Virus record (IMG/VR): IMGVR_UViG_3300031950_000112
Coordinates: 1-42,109 of that record
From: a virus
Reading direction: 5' to 3' (one strand)
DNA: 42,109 nt
Shown: in pieces, positions 32,810 to 39,760 of the stretch
Numbering within the stretch: position 1 is the stretch's first letter
Layout of the letters: every line of letters begins with the position of its first letter
Notes under the pieces: generated by a model
Seen by the model: only the letters and a program-made list of their open reading frames with translations
Told to the model about the DNA's origin: nothing
The model's database searches: none
Made by a program: the position numbers and the translations under genes

Positions 32810-32972
32810 TCACCACAATCTGTGCCGAGCCTCTCCTCTGGCTTGTTCCATGTCGCAGCAACTATAGCAGGGGGGCCACCTCTATAGTCGCTAGGACGCG
32901 TCTTGTATTAGCGCTGCGTCCCCCTGCGCTGTATGTCAACGTCCAGCGCAACGCGCCGTTCACGTTGATCTT

Positions 32973-33314
32973 CTATCCTTTGTCCTCCTTCTTGAGGAGT
33001 GGCGCACGATATGGTGATAAGGAAGCGAGTCCCCAGTAGGCGGCATCATAGTAACGCTTATCGTTCATGATCTCCTCAGCTGGGCGATCCCAGTCTAGGT
33101 CTCTGGTTGCCTCGTCCAACGCGGCATAGGCCTCTCGTAGTGTAGGCCAAAACTCATACGATATGCGCCGTCCAGAGCGGATATGTGTCAAGATATAGTG
33201 GCCAACTGTCTCTCCAATTTCCCGCGTCACCGCCAGCCCCCGCTGCTTGCGGTAGGCCTTTACTTCAACAGGCCCTTTCTTGGTAAGAATCGTGATAGTC
33301 TCGAACTTTGCCAT
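32973..33314 (-). CDS. Hypothetical protein
   Basis: A 113-residue mixed alpha/beta protein. MAKFETITILTKKGPVEVKA and a following region with GHYILTHIRSGRRISYEFW suggest a small beta sheet, then an acidic helix. GGAGG precedes the ATG. Family not recognised. Confidence 0.65.
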   Translation of the reverse strand: MAKFETITILTKKGPVEVKAYRKQRGLAVTREIGETVGHYILTHIRSGRRISYEFWPTLREAYAALDEATRDLDWDRPAEEIMNDKRYYDAAYWGLASLSPYRAPLLKKEDKG

Positions 33315-33335
33315 CTCTGTTTTTCCTCCTCTCCT

Positions 33336-33569
33336 TCATATTAGCCTAAGCTGCGCGGGATCCCCCGCGTCCTGCAGCCTTTGCTTTACATAATCTAGCA
33401 CCGCCTGCTGCGCCTCGGCGAGGGTCCCTGTCCAGTCAGCAAGGTGCTGTACATGTAGGACGCGCTCCTTGATGCCCTCATGCGTCAGATTCACCGCATA
33501 CTGGCGCGCCACCTCCCGTACCCAGGCGAACCAGTATCGCCGCACACGCTCATCCTGGAAGATATTCAC
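33336..33569 (-). CDS. Hypothetical helical protein
   Basis: A 77-residue helical protein (VRRYWFAWVREVARQYAVN; QQAVLDYVKQRLQDAGD). GTG start with GGAGGT 6 nt upstream. Family not recognised; one of a run of small early genes of the kind that often target host functions. Confidence 0.65.
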   Translation of the reverse strand: MNIFQDERVRRYWFAWVREVARQYAVNLTHEGIKERVLHVQHLADWTGTLAEAQQAVLDYVKQRLQDAGDPAQLRLI

Positions 33570-33572
33570 CGC

Positions 33573-33803
33573 TTACCTCCAATCTCGGCCAACGCTACGC
33601 GTTGTCCTTGCTGTTTCCCCTTGCGGCGACGCTCCATTTTCCAGGACATCGCGCAGACACTCTTCAAGCGTTAGATACACCCGCGAGGACTGCCTCTCCT
33701 TGATGTTCGGGTCAAACACGTAATATCCCCAAAGTCCCCGGTGTACCTCAAGGTCATATCCAGCCTCTCGTAGCTTCTTGGTAGCCCGTTTCAGCAGAGC
33801 CAT
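33573..33803 (-). CDS. Small protein with the KATKKLREAG domain
   Basis: A 76-residue protein. Its first ~55 residues (LLKRATKKLREAGYDLEV, then YYVFDPNIKE and LEECLRDVLE) are paralogous to the first domain of the NDT-like fusion protein 150 bp upstream. GGAGGTAAAG precedes the ATG. Function unknown. Confidence 0.65.
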   Translation of the reverse strand: MALLKRATKKLREAGYDLEVHRGLWGYYVFDPNIKERQSSRVYLTLEECLRDVLENGASPQGETARTTRSVGRDWR

Positions 33804-33806
33804 CGT

Positions 33807-33953
33807 TTACTTTACCTCCAATCTAGGGGCGGGGGCTGCCAGGTCGCTCGGCTGTGTGATGTCGACGCCGATTTGTGGCCGCTGCCGAACCCTCGGCCAA
33901 CGGGCACCCCACACAAACGTCTTAGTGACGCGCCGCCCTCGCTGAGCCCCCAT
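33807..33953 (-). CDS. 48-residue basic protein
   Basis: A small ORF that fills the gap between two genes: ATG 2 nt after the upstream stop, GGGAG 7 nt before it, and a stop 3 nt before the next ATG. It is Arg-rich (MGAQRGRRVTKTFVWGARW). Tight packing supports it; family not recognised. Confidence 0.5.
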   Translation of the reverse strand: MGAQRGRRVTKTFVWGARWPRVRQRPQIGVDITQPSDLAAPAPRLEVK

Positions 33954-33957
33954 GTTG

Positions 33958-34677
33958 TTACTCCCAGACCTCTACCAGATTGCCGCGCATCATGTTCCAA
34001 GCCGTCCAGGTAGGCTTGTAACAACAGAATAGTGGAATCCCCAACGCCAGCGCTGCCCCCATGACCAGGAGCGCATCCTGGGAGACCCCATCCCAAAACA
34101 CATGCGCCACATCAGAATATCGCAGCGCGCTCAGATTGTCCTCAAAAACCTGTCTAATGTCGCGGTTGCCATCTGGACGTGCGTCCATCTGCGGCATATA
34201 TACCTCAACACCGCTGGTCTTGAGCCACGTTACATGCTCCTTCGCCACGTCCACCAGGGACGGTGAGTAGATGATAAGGACCCGCTTGAGCGGTGGGCAC
34301 TCGCTAGCTATGTCGTCGGCATTCGCGCGTGCCCAGTCGTGGGAATAATAGTGGCGGTCAGTACCGCAAACGCTGCACCACTCTTCACCATCTGCTGTGG
34401 CATCTAGCAGCGCGCCGCACTCATGGCAATGGCCACAATTTCTCATCACGCCTCCTGTTTTTCCCTCGCCTTGCGCCGCTGGCTCTAGCCGTGGCCGAAT
34501 CCCCTCCAAAGCCGCCTTGATACATGCGTCCAACACTATGTACCCTGGCATCACTTGATTCATCCCCGCTGGGGTGGTGGTGTACGCAAGGTAGAAGAAT
34601 TTCCCAATGGCAAGTACCTCCAGGTCTTGGATGCCATGCTCTCTGAGCTTTTTTGTCGCCCGCGCCAACCGCCTCAT
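33958..34677 (-). CDS. Three-part fusion: KATKKLREAG domain, zinc ribbon, NDT/TIR-like domain
   Basis: A 239-residue protein. Residues 1-65 match the 76-residue paralogue nearby (RLARATKKLREHGIQDLEV). Residues ~80-105 hold a zinc ribbon (CGHCHECG, CSVCG). Residues ~135-239 resemble nucleoside 2-deoxyribosyltransferase/TIR-like folds (VLIIYSPSLVDVAKEHV; SDVAHVFWDGVSQDALLVMG). The Glu that normally precedes the family's conserved Gly appears to be Val. An internal ATG at 34446 behind AGGAGG could give a 162-residue zinc-ribbon/NDT-like product. Confidence 0.6.
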   Translation of the reverse strand: MRRLARATKKLREHGIQDLEVLAIGKFFYLAYTTTPAGMNQVMPGYIVLDACIKAALEGIRPRLEPAAQGEGKTGGVMRNCGHCHECGALLDATADGEEWCSVCGTDRHYYSHDWARANADDIASECPPLKRVLIIYSPSLVDVAKEHVTWLKTSGVEVYMPQMDARPDGNRDIRQVFEDNLSALRYSDVAHVFWDGVSQDALLVMGAALALGIPLFCCYKPTWTAWNMMRGNLVEVWE

Positions 34678-35147
34678 AGCAGCACCTCCAGCGACGGGAT
34701 GTCCACCTCGTCCACCAGCCGCCCCGCCAGGCCACCCTCGCCGCAATTAGGACAACTGGCGTCTATCGCCTCGCCAATGGCGATATCATCCTTCTTGGCG
34801 CTCAGCGCGTGCAGCACACCATCCTGTAACCGCAGCGGCCATGAGCAGACGGGACAATATTGCCATGAGCCGCTTCTCCTGGCGTAGTAGATGGCCTGGC
34901 GCAATTCCACAAGTTTGGCGATGCGGTCAAAAACCTGTATCGCCTTGCGGATGGCGGTTGCGTTGCTAGTCCGCGGGGGGAGAATCTTCCAATATTGTGC
35001 TTGGAAGTCGTCCACGAGGGATGTCTGGCCATAATATATGACGTATCCATCCCACTCGTGGCCAGGGAGAAAGCTATACCGATACAGTTCTACGAATGTG
35101 CCATACGTATCGCGTTCGAGGTATAATTCTTCGCACTTTACTTTCAT
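34674..35147 (-). CDS. Zinc-ribbon hypothetical protein
   Basis: A 157-residue protein. The N-terminal part is beta-rich with several aromatic residues (YGTFVELYRYSFLPGHEW). The C-terminal third has CPVC and CPNCG, a likely zinc site. It overlaps the NDT-like fusion gene by 4 nt, so a partnership is possible. Family not recognised. Confidence 0.6.
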   Translation of the reverse strand: MKVKCEELYLERDTYGTFVELYRYSFLPGHEWDGYVIYYGQTSLVDDFQAQYWKILPPRTSNATAIRKAIQVFDRIAKLVELRQAIYYARRSGSWQYCPVCSWPLRLQDGVLHALSAKKDDIAIGEAIDASCPNCGEGGLAGRLVDEVDIPSLEVLL

Positions 35148-35170
35148 ACCCCCCCCTCTCCTTTGTCATG

Positions 35171-35203
35171 GCTGGGGCGGCGAGTTTCCCCAACCGCCCC
35201 AGC
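35171..35203 (-). terminator. 10-bp hairpin between early genes
   Basis: GCTGGGGCGG and CCGCCCCAGC pair perfectly around a 13-nt loop. There is no U-tract, so it may be a partial terminator or RNA processing signal within the early block. It resembles the hairpin near 32790. Confidence 0.5.
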
Positions 35204-35229
35204 AGCGCCCCCTGCGCGAGCAGGCCAAG

Positions 35230-35565
35230 CTATGCGTAGATGCGCCGTTTCCCCGCCTGCTTGGGCGGGTCCCACGGGAGAGCGTTGTCGCGCTCCTCTT
35301 GCGTCAGCATCCGCGGCTGGGGCAGCTCGGCCTCCATCTGCGCCATGACCTCCTCCAGCTCGAACGTGCTCTGCCCCAAGGCCCGCAACGCCGCCCACGC
35401 CGTCTCCATGCTGACCCGCTTCGCCCCGTAGCATGTCGGACATTCTGCCGGCCACCACGGCGCGCCGGGGATGGTATTGTCCAGACACTCCATAACCGTG
35501 CCCGTGCCATCGCACGTCGGACAGGCTACTGTTCCATCGGTTGGGTCAAAGTTCAGCTCATACAT
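35230..35565 (-). CDS. DnaJ-type zinc-finger protein
   Basis: A 111-residue protein with CPTCDGTGTV and CPTCYGAK, which match the CxxCxGxG pattern of DnaJ zinc fingers, then an acidic helix (LEEVMAQMEAELPQ). No J-domain. Its ATG overlaps the stop of the annealing-protein gene (TGATG). Likely a binding partner for protein or nucleic acid. Confidence 0.7.
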   Translation of the reverse strand: MYELNFDPTDGTVACPTCDGTGTVMECLDNTIPGAPWWPAECPTCYGAKRVSMETAWAALRALGQSTFELEEVMAQMEAELPQPRMLTQEERDNALPWDPPKQAGKRRIYA

Positions 35566-36470
35566 CAGTACGGTAACTCCTCCACCTGTTTCACATCCAC
35601 AGCGCGGAAGTCCACGCCCTTGCTCATCTCGGCCATGAACTCATCCATGCGATGAATCGCCTCGGCCACCGTCCCCTGGAACGCCGCTATCGGCGCAACC
35701 TCCAGCGCCGCCTCCATCGCGCCGACAGTCAGGCCGTGCGCTATGCCATACAGGACGATATCCTGAATCTCCATCGCCCGCTGCGGCGTTAGCGTACAAT
35801 CGCGCATGTGCTCAACGCCGTAGGCCTGGTATGCGATTTTAGTGATATCATCCCGGCTAAGGCCGGCCTCTCCCCATCTGGCATAGAACCGTTTGCGCAG
35901 CGCCTCCGGCCAGGTCTGGATGCCGGTCTTGGTCTCATCATGTTTTGGCAGCTCGGGCTCTGTAGGTTTAGGCAATTGCACTACCTCGCCCGTCTCAACG
36001 TTCACCGCAGCAGGTTTGGCCTCCGGGATGGTTTCAACCTCCGTCTCATCCAGCCAACCCAGGCCCACGATGCTGAGCGTCACGCGCCGTTTCGCCTTGG
36101 TGATAGCCTTCATGATGGCGTTGGCTTTGTCCACGCCTTTTAGCCCGGCCAGGGACACAGCCCCTAATTCTGAATCCGTGCGTCCCTCGGCATCTTTGGC
36201 CACGACAGTAACCAGGATGAGGTCGTCCGCGTACTGAATCTGCGGCGGCTCGATGGAGACTTTGTGTAGTTTGCGCAGCTGGTCCGTTGCATCCTTGCGC
36301 GCATAGAGCACCAGTCGGCCATTGAGCGTGATATAATCGAAAGGCCGCGTGAGCGGGTTCAGGCCCAGGCTCTCGCAAACCGCGCGATAATATGCCACGC
36401 GTTCGTTCGGCGTGAGTTTGGACAGGTCTCCAGCCACCACCACGCGCTCTACGATATTCATATCCGTCAT
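35565..36470 (-). CDS. Candidate single-strand annealing recombinase (RecT/Rad52-like group)
   Basis: A 301-residue protein. The N-terminal ~170 residues (LTPNERVAYYRAVCESLGLN, then RPFDYITLNGRLVLYARKD, then NAIMKAITKAKRRVTLSIVG) look like phage ssDNA-annealing proteins, which promote strand annealing in recombination. The C-terminal part is helical and probably variable. Start ATG 36470 forms an ATGA overlap with the coiled-coil gene. The exact annealase family cannot be settled by eye. Confidence 0.6.
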   Translation of the reverse strand: MTDMNIVERVVVAGDLSKLTPNERVAYYRAVCESLGLNPLTRPFDYITLNGRLVLYARKDATDQLRKLHKVSIEPPQIQYADDLILVTVVAKDAEGRTDSELGAVSLAGLKGVDKANAIMKAITKAKRRVTLSIVGLGWLDETEVETIPEAKPAAVNVETGEVVQLPKPTEPELPKHDETKTGIQTWPEALRKRFYARWGEAGLSRDDITKIAYQAYGVEHMRDCTLTPQRAMEIQDIVLYGIAHGLTVGAMEAALEVAPIAAFQGTVAEAIHRMDEFMAEMSKGVDFRAVDVKQVEELPY

Positions 36471-36649
36471 TTTGTCTGCTCCTTCTGCGCCCATGCCAGT
36501 GCCTCCTCTAGACGCGTGAGACGCTGGCGCTCATCCTGCAGCGCCGCCGAGACATCTTGGAAGGCCAGGGTCAGCGTTTGCAGGTCTTTCTGCAGCCGCT
36601 TAACGGCCTGCCGCAATGCCGCCATGTCGTCCCAAATCTCCTCGTTCAT
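36467..36649 (-). CDS. Small coiled-coil protein
   Basis: A 60-residue protein that is nearly all heptad-like helix (LRQAVKRLQKDLQTLTLAFQ). It overlaps the RHH-like gene by 50 nt if the first ATG is used; an ATG at 36625 shortens this. It overlaps the annealase start by 4 nt. Probably a small oligomeric accessory protein. Confidence 0.55.
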   Translation of the reverse strand: MNEEIWDDMAALRQAVKRLQKDLQTLTLAFQDVSAALQDERQRLTRLEEALAWAQKEQTK

Positions 36650-36809
36650 CTTCCCTCCTGAACTTTAGTGCTTCGAGCAGTAAAACCAAACACATGTTCG
36701 ACGCCGTCCGCTTCTCCCGCCGCTGCAGTTCGCGAAAGTACTCGTACCATTCGCGCTGCTCGTCCGGGAAGTGCACCCACAACCGCATCCGCATCCGCAA
36801 TGTTTTCAC
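36600..36809 (-). CDS. Ribbon-helix-helix-like small protein
   Basis: About 69 residues. RLWVHFPDEQREWYEYF is followed by EKRTASNMCLVLLLEALKFR, the pattern of short ribbon-helix-helix or arc-type proteins. A DNA-binding regulator of the early block is likely. The start is unsure: GTG at 36809 or a downstream ATG, with AAAGGGGG upstream. The leader comes from the duplicated cassette. Confidence 0.55.
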   Translation of the reverse strand: MKTLRMRMRLWVHFPDEQREWYEYFRELQRREKRTASNMCLVLLLEALKFRREDERGDLGRHGGIAAGR

Positions 36810-36811
36810 CC

Positions 36812-37111
36812 CCTTTCAATTCGGCCTGCCTCATCAGTCCCCAGGCGGCCACCCCTGGGGAGACCGGGGCTTGCGCCCCGGTTTCGGCCTAACGCTTGGC
36901 CTTGTAAACCTCCTCCGCCTGGCGGATGAGAGCCCGGCGGTAGTTTGTGGCCTTCGCAGTGCAAACATTGCACCGGAAGGCCAGGTCGCGCTCGGCCAAC
37001 CACACAATAGCATCGTACACTTGCGCCCACCGGGGGAGAACCATTTTCCGCGTCATCGTACACCTCCTGTTGTGTTTCTATTCTCTGGTCTTATCATAGC
37101 ACACAATCGAG
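36812..37111. repeat. Duplicated cassette, copy 1
   Basis: About 300 bp that matches 37452-37749 with few changes. It contains a promoter remnant (-10 TATGAT near 37092-37097, but no -35 match), a CxxC protein gene and a hairpin (arms ACCGGGGC/GCCCCGGT). In the hairpin stem, copy 1 has a G-T wobble where copy 2 has a Watson-Crick pair, so pairing is preserved. Confidence 0.9.
36889..37056 (-). CDS. 55-residue CxxC protein, copy 1
   Basis: MTRKMVLPRWAQVYDAIVWL is followed by RCNVCTAKATNYRRALIRQA and EEVYKAKR. AGGAGG lies 6 nt before the ATG. Nearly identical to the 54-residue gene at 37529-37693 except residues ~11-17. One CxxC pair could bind zinc in a dimer. Short early genes of this type are often host-takeover factors, but no function is recognisable. 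Confidence 0.65.
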   Translation of the reverse strand: MTRKMVLPRWAQVYDAIVWLAERDLAFRCNVCTAKATNYRRALIRQAEEVYKAKR

Positions 37112-37143
37112 TCGGCCTCTTTGATGATTTGCCATGCCAGCTC

Positions 37144-37437
37144 TCACAAAGACGGCTCATAGAGCAGCTCACCGGCAAAACGAGTAAAGTAGAGCTCCTC
37201 CTCCGAGCTGCCTTTTCGCAATGTCGGCAGCAGGCGCCGCAACCGAGCGAACGACTCCGCGGTCATCAGATGCCAACGGTAGTCGTAGCTCCAGATCGTC
37301 ACCTCGCCGGGCCAATATCGGCTGTCTACGAGGTTGGCGACGCCAAACTCGGCCCAGACGAGTTTGACGTCCGGGCAGATGTCGGGCAAGGAATGATCGT
37401 GGATTCTGATAGAAACGATTACTTTTCGACGATGCAT
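37144..37437 (-). CDS. Hypothetical protein between the two cassette copies
   Basis: A 97-residue alpha/beta protein (HRRKVIVSIRIHDHSLPDIC; WAEFGVANLVDSRYWPGEV). GGAGAGGAGG precedes the ATG. It is the unique stretch between the duplicated units. Family not recognised. Confidence 0.6.
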   Translation of the reverse strand: MHRRKVIVSIRIHDHSLPDICPDVKLVWAEFGVANLVDSRYWPGEVTIWSYDYRWHLMTAESFARLRRLLPTLRKGSSEEELYFTRFAGELLYEPSL

Positions 37438-37451
37438 CTCTAACCTCCTCT

Positions 37452-37749
37452 CCTTTCAATTTGGCCTGCCTCATCAGTCCCCAGGCGGCCACCCCTGGGG
37501 AAACCGGGGCTTGCGCCCCGGTTTCGGCCTAACGCTTGGCCTTGTAAACCTCCTCCGCCTGGCGGATAAGAGCCCGGCGGTAGTTTGTCGCCTTCGCAGT
37601 GCAAACATTGCACCGGAAGGCCAGGTCGCGCTCGGCCAACCACACAACCGCCTTATGCGATTGTGTCCATCTGGGGAGAACCATTCGCGTCATCGTGCAC
37701 CTCCTGCTTGGTTTTTTATTTTCTGGCCTCATTATAGCACACAATCGAG
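37452..37749. repeat. Duplicated cassette, copy 2 (with intact promoter)
   Basis: Matches 36812-37111 at an offset of 640 falling to 638 because of short indels. It carries the intact -10 box and the 54-residue gene. Its hairpin (arms GAAACCGGGGC/GCCCCGGTTTC, 11 bp, 4-nt loop) lies after the stop codon. Confidence 0.9.
37529..37693 (-). CDS. 54-residue CxxC protein, copy 2 (first early gene)
   Basis: MTRMVLPRWTQSHKAVVWLA then RCNVCTAKATN, as in copy 1. AGGAGG lies 6 nt before the ATG at 37693. It is the first gene behind the strongest early promoter, so it should be made immediately after infection. Function unknown. Confidence 0.7.
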   Translation of the reverse strand: MTRMVLPRWTQSHKAVVWLAERDLAFRCNVCTAKATNYRRALIRQAEEVYKAKR

Positions 37750-37759
37750 CATTTGTCAA
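37731..37759 (-). promoter_or_regulatory. Perfect sigma-70 consensus early promoter
   Basis: On the minus strand TTGACA (37759-37754), 17-nt spacer, TATAAT (37736-37731). It drives the early block. It shares TTGACAAA and GCTATAAT with the plus-strand promoter at 22089-22117, so both should be read by the host housekeeping sigma factor. Confidence 0.9.
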
Positions 37760-37779
37760 TACCCAAAGCGCGATTTTTT

Positions 37780-37807
37780 ATGACAAAATCATGACAAATT
37801 TATGACA
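37780..37807. promoter_or_regulatory. Three 11-bp direct repeats upstream of the early promoter
   Basis: ATGACA occurs at 37780, 37791 and 37802 in an AT-rich stretch (ATGACAAAAT, ATGACAAATT, ATGACATGAG). The spacing is about one helical turn, 20-50 bp upstream of the -35 box. Likely activator/repressor sites or an UP-element-like region. Confidence 0.6.
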
Positions 37808-37819
37808 TGAGGTGGGGTC

Positions 37820-38158
37820 TTAGGCGCGCATCGCAATTTTGAGCTCGTTGTCGAGCACGAGTCGCTTTATGAGCTCGTGTACCCAGTTCGACCCACGGCC
37901 TAGCAGCAAACCCGTTAAGATGTTGCCGACCAGTGGATGCCGCAGCGTCGCGCCGAGTAGACTGAACACGTCCAGGTTTAGCTCCCAGGCGATGCCGACA
38001 CCCACCAGGCCGGACCAAATCCGCATCACCTGGACACGGACAGTCTCATTGAGCCGGCCTTTCAGTCCGTCCAGCCACGGCAGGAAAAAGAATTCGTTGA
38101 TACCCTCGCCGACAGCCGCGGCGAAAACGATGAGCAACACGCGTTGCACTAACTCCAT
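37820..38158 (-). CDS. Holin-like membrane protein
   Basis: A 112-residue protein with hydrophobic segments near the start (VQRVLLIVFAAAVGEGI), in the middle (IWSGLVGVGIAWELN) and towards the end (NILTGLLLGRG), plus charged ends. Its place at the end of the lysis cluster suggests a holin, though the topology is not textbook. AGGAGG precedes the ATG, which overlaps the phosphoesterase stop. Confidence 0.5.
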   Translation of the reverse strand: MELVQRVLLIVFAAAVGEGINEFFFLPWLDGLKGRLNETVRVQVMRIWSGLVGVGIAWELNLDVFSLLGATLRHPLVGNILTGLLLGRGSNWVHELIKRLVLDNELKIAMRA

Positions 38159-39030
38159 CTCACACCTCCTAGTGCGCCGATAATCTCGCGATTCAGCAGA
38201 AACGGTATCCCGTCCCTGATAATCACCGCGCCCTGCAACATGGCAGGCCTCGTGTTGTGCAGCTTCTGCGCCCAGGCCAGCCGCGCCGGGTCGCATACTA
38301 CCCCAGAATCGATGGCCCAGAACGTACCCGACGGGTCTTTGGTGATACCCCACAGGTGACCATGGCCAGCGATGACGTTCCGCCGGTACTTCACCGCCAA
38401 TGCGCTGGCCACCCGCGTCGGTATGATGGACACATTGCGCGGATGTTCTACCTGAAACGTCTGCCCGCCACTGTGCAATAGGAACCAGTGATAGTCCGTA
38501 ACGTGCACACCTTCTGCCCAGAGGCTCATCAATTCCACCACCGTATCCCCAGCGTTGAGCACACGCATGAGCCGCATCTCGTGGTTGCCAGCACAATAAT
38601 ATATATCAAACGTCTGCCGCAAAGTGCTCAGCACACGGCGTGCCAGTTCTACCTGTTCAGTGACTGTCGCCGGCTTGTCGCTGAACTTGTCCAGGCCAGA
38701 GAGCGCCTCAAAATCGAGCAGGTCGCCGGCGATACCTAATTGCCGTATCCCCCACCTCAACGCTAGCTCGACGCACATATCCAGGAACTCAGCATCGTGA
38801 CACGGGATGTGCGGGTCCGCGATGACCAGCATGTCGCCTTCGGCTTCCAGCGGATGGACATACCGCGGCATACTGGCCGCCGGGACGGGTATAACTTTGC
38901 GGTAGCGTTCCCTGGCACGTTGGACGGACGCATGAGTGCGCTTCAATATCCCGGCGATTTCTTCAGTCGTTTTGCCTTCCGCTACCAGCGCCTGTAGCTG
39001 CCGTATCTCCTCTACTGTCCAGGCGCGCAT
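38149..39030 (-). CDS. HTH - metallophosphoesterase fusion
   Basis: A 293-residue protein. Residues 1-45 are a Myb/SANT- or HTH-like segment (WTVEEIRQLQALVAEGKTTE, then ASVQRARERYR). Residues 65-290 are a calcineurin-like phosphoesterase with the metal motifs ADPHIPCHD, GDLLDFE, GNHE and GHGH. Its substrate is unknown: DNA ends, nucleotides or a signal. Start ATG 39030 overlaps the upstream stop (TGATG). It is oddly placed between lysis-type genes. Confidence 0.85.
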   Translation of the reverse strand: MRAWTVEEIRQLQALVAEGKTTEEIAGILKRTHASVQRARERYRKVIPVPAASMPRYVHPLEAEGDMLVIADPHIPCHDAEFLDMCVELALRWGIRQLGIAGDLLDFEALSGLDKFSDKPATVTEQVELARRVLSTLRQTFDIYYCAGNHEMRLMRVLNAGDTVVELMSLWAEGVHVTDYHWFLLHSGGQTFQVEHPRNVSIIPTRVASALAVKYRRNVIAGHGHLWGITKDPSGTFWAIDSGVVCDPARLAWAQKLHNTRPAMLQGAVIIRDGIPFLLNREIIGALGGVRWS

Positions 39031-39419
39031 CACCACCAGCCTTTGGCGCGACCTATGGCCATAACAACGCCGGCGATAATAGCCACTATCCCCCCAGCGC
39101 CGCCTCCACCGAGCGCGGCATACCTGGCCATGTCCACCCTCAGCTCGGCCACGGCACGCTGTAGGTCTTTCACGCACGTATGATTCTCCTCCGCTCTGGC
39201 GATGGCCACCTGATACGGACACGTTTCGGCGCGCGCCTTGACGTTGCTCTCCACCAGCTTGGTCAGGTTGGCCAGCTCAACGCCTATCTCGGTGAGTTTG
39301 ACCTCGACATCGTGCCGCCAGCCGTCCCAGGCCGGCGATGCCTCCCGGTTGCTGGCCACGATAAGTTGTCGCAATTCCGCAATCTGCCGCGCGAGTTCTA
39401 CGTTGGTGACACCTGGCAT
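39030..39419 (-). CDS. Coiled-coil membrane protein (lysis cluster)
   Basis: A 129-residue protein: a long coiled coil (~residues 5-100), then GGGGAGG and a C-terminal membrane segment (IVAIIAGVVMAIGRA). This layout is common beside phage endolysins, in spanin- or holin-type or hemolysin-XhlA-like proteins. It overlaps the lysozyme gene by 22 nt. Confidence 0.6.
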   Translation of the reverse strand: MPGVTNVELARQIAELRQLIVASNREASPAWDGWRHDVEVKLTEIGVELANLTKLVESNVKARAETCPYQVAIARAEENHTCVKDLQRAVAELRVDMARYAALGGGGAGGIVAIIAGVVMAIGRAKGWW

Positions 39420-39757
39420 CTACCTCTCTCCGTGATGTTTTTCCGCGCCTTCTCCGCCGTAGACCACCACCTGTCCAGCTTCATGACGCCAAGTGCGTAT
39501 AGCGCCGTGATGGTGGACTCAAAGACATCATCGCGCCTATCCGTCACCGGCAAACCCATGGCGCGGCGCACACAAACCCATGACTCGTACCACCATTGCC
39601 ACAGCCCAACCGCCTTCCCCTTGTCGCCGACAGCATACGGGTTCAGGCCAGACTCCAGCCGCGCAATCTCGACGGCATAATCAGGATCCACGCCATAGCG
39701 CGGCGCTAGCAGACGGATAACAGATTCAATCTGCGCATGATAATCGTTCGTGTTCAT
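39398..39757 (-). CDS. SLT-type lysozyme (endolysin)
   Basis: A 119-residue protein like soluble lytic transglycosylases: IARLESGLNPYAVGD with the catalytic Glu at residue 35, then GKAVGLWQWWYESW. It cleaves the peptidoglycan glycan strand. No signal peptide, so release depends on a holin. It lies in the lysis cluster, after the membrane-anchored protein gene. Confidence 0.8.
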   Translation of the reverse strand: MNTNDYHAQIESVIRLLAPRYGVDPDYAVEIARLESGLNPYAVGDKGKAVGLWQWWYESWVCVRRAMGLPVTDRRDDVFESTITALYALGVMKLDRWWSTAEKARKNITERGRCQVSPT

Positions 39758-39760
39758 CAG

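Noticed and set aside
32936-32941. TTGACA on the minus strand as a promoter
   Set aside because: No acceptable -10 hexamer at 16-18 nt; the nearest TAATAC is 23 nt away.
33812-34096. 94-codon minus-strand frame overlapping the NDT-like gene
   Set aside because: Out of frame with the supported gene and with the small 33807-33953 ORF, and no start signal.
36829-36837. CTGATGAGG on the minus strand in both cassette copies, like a hammerhead ribozyme core
   Set aside because: No stem II of workable size follows, the GAAA element is not positioned correctly, and copy 2 lacks the nearby CGAA. It reads better as the 5' leader of the next gene.
36806-37063. 85-codon minus-strand frame in cassette copy 1
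   Set aside because: A shifted frame of the 55-residue CxxC gene, which has the ribosome binding site and is conserved in copy 2.
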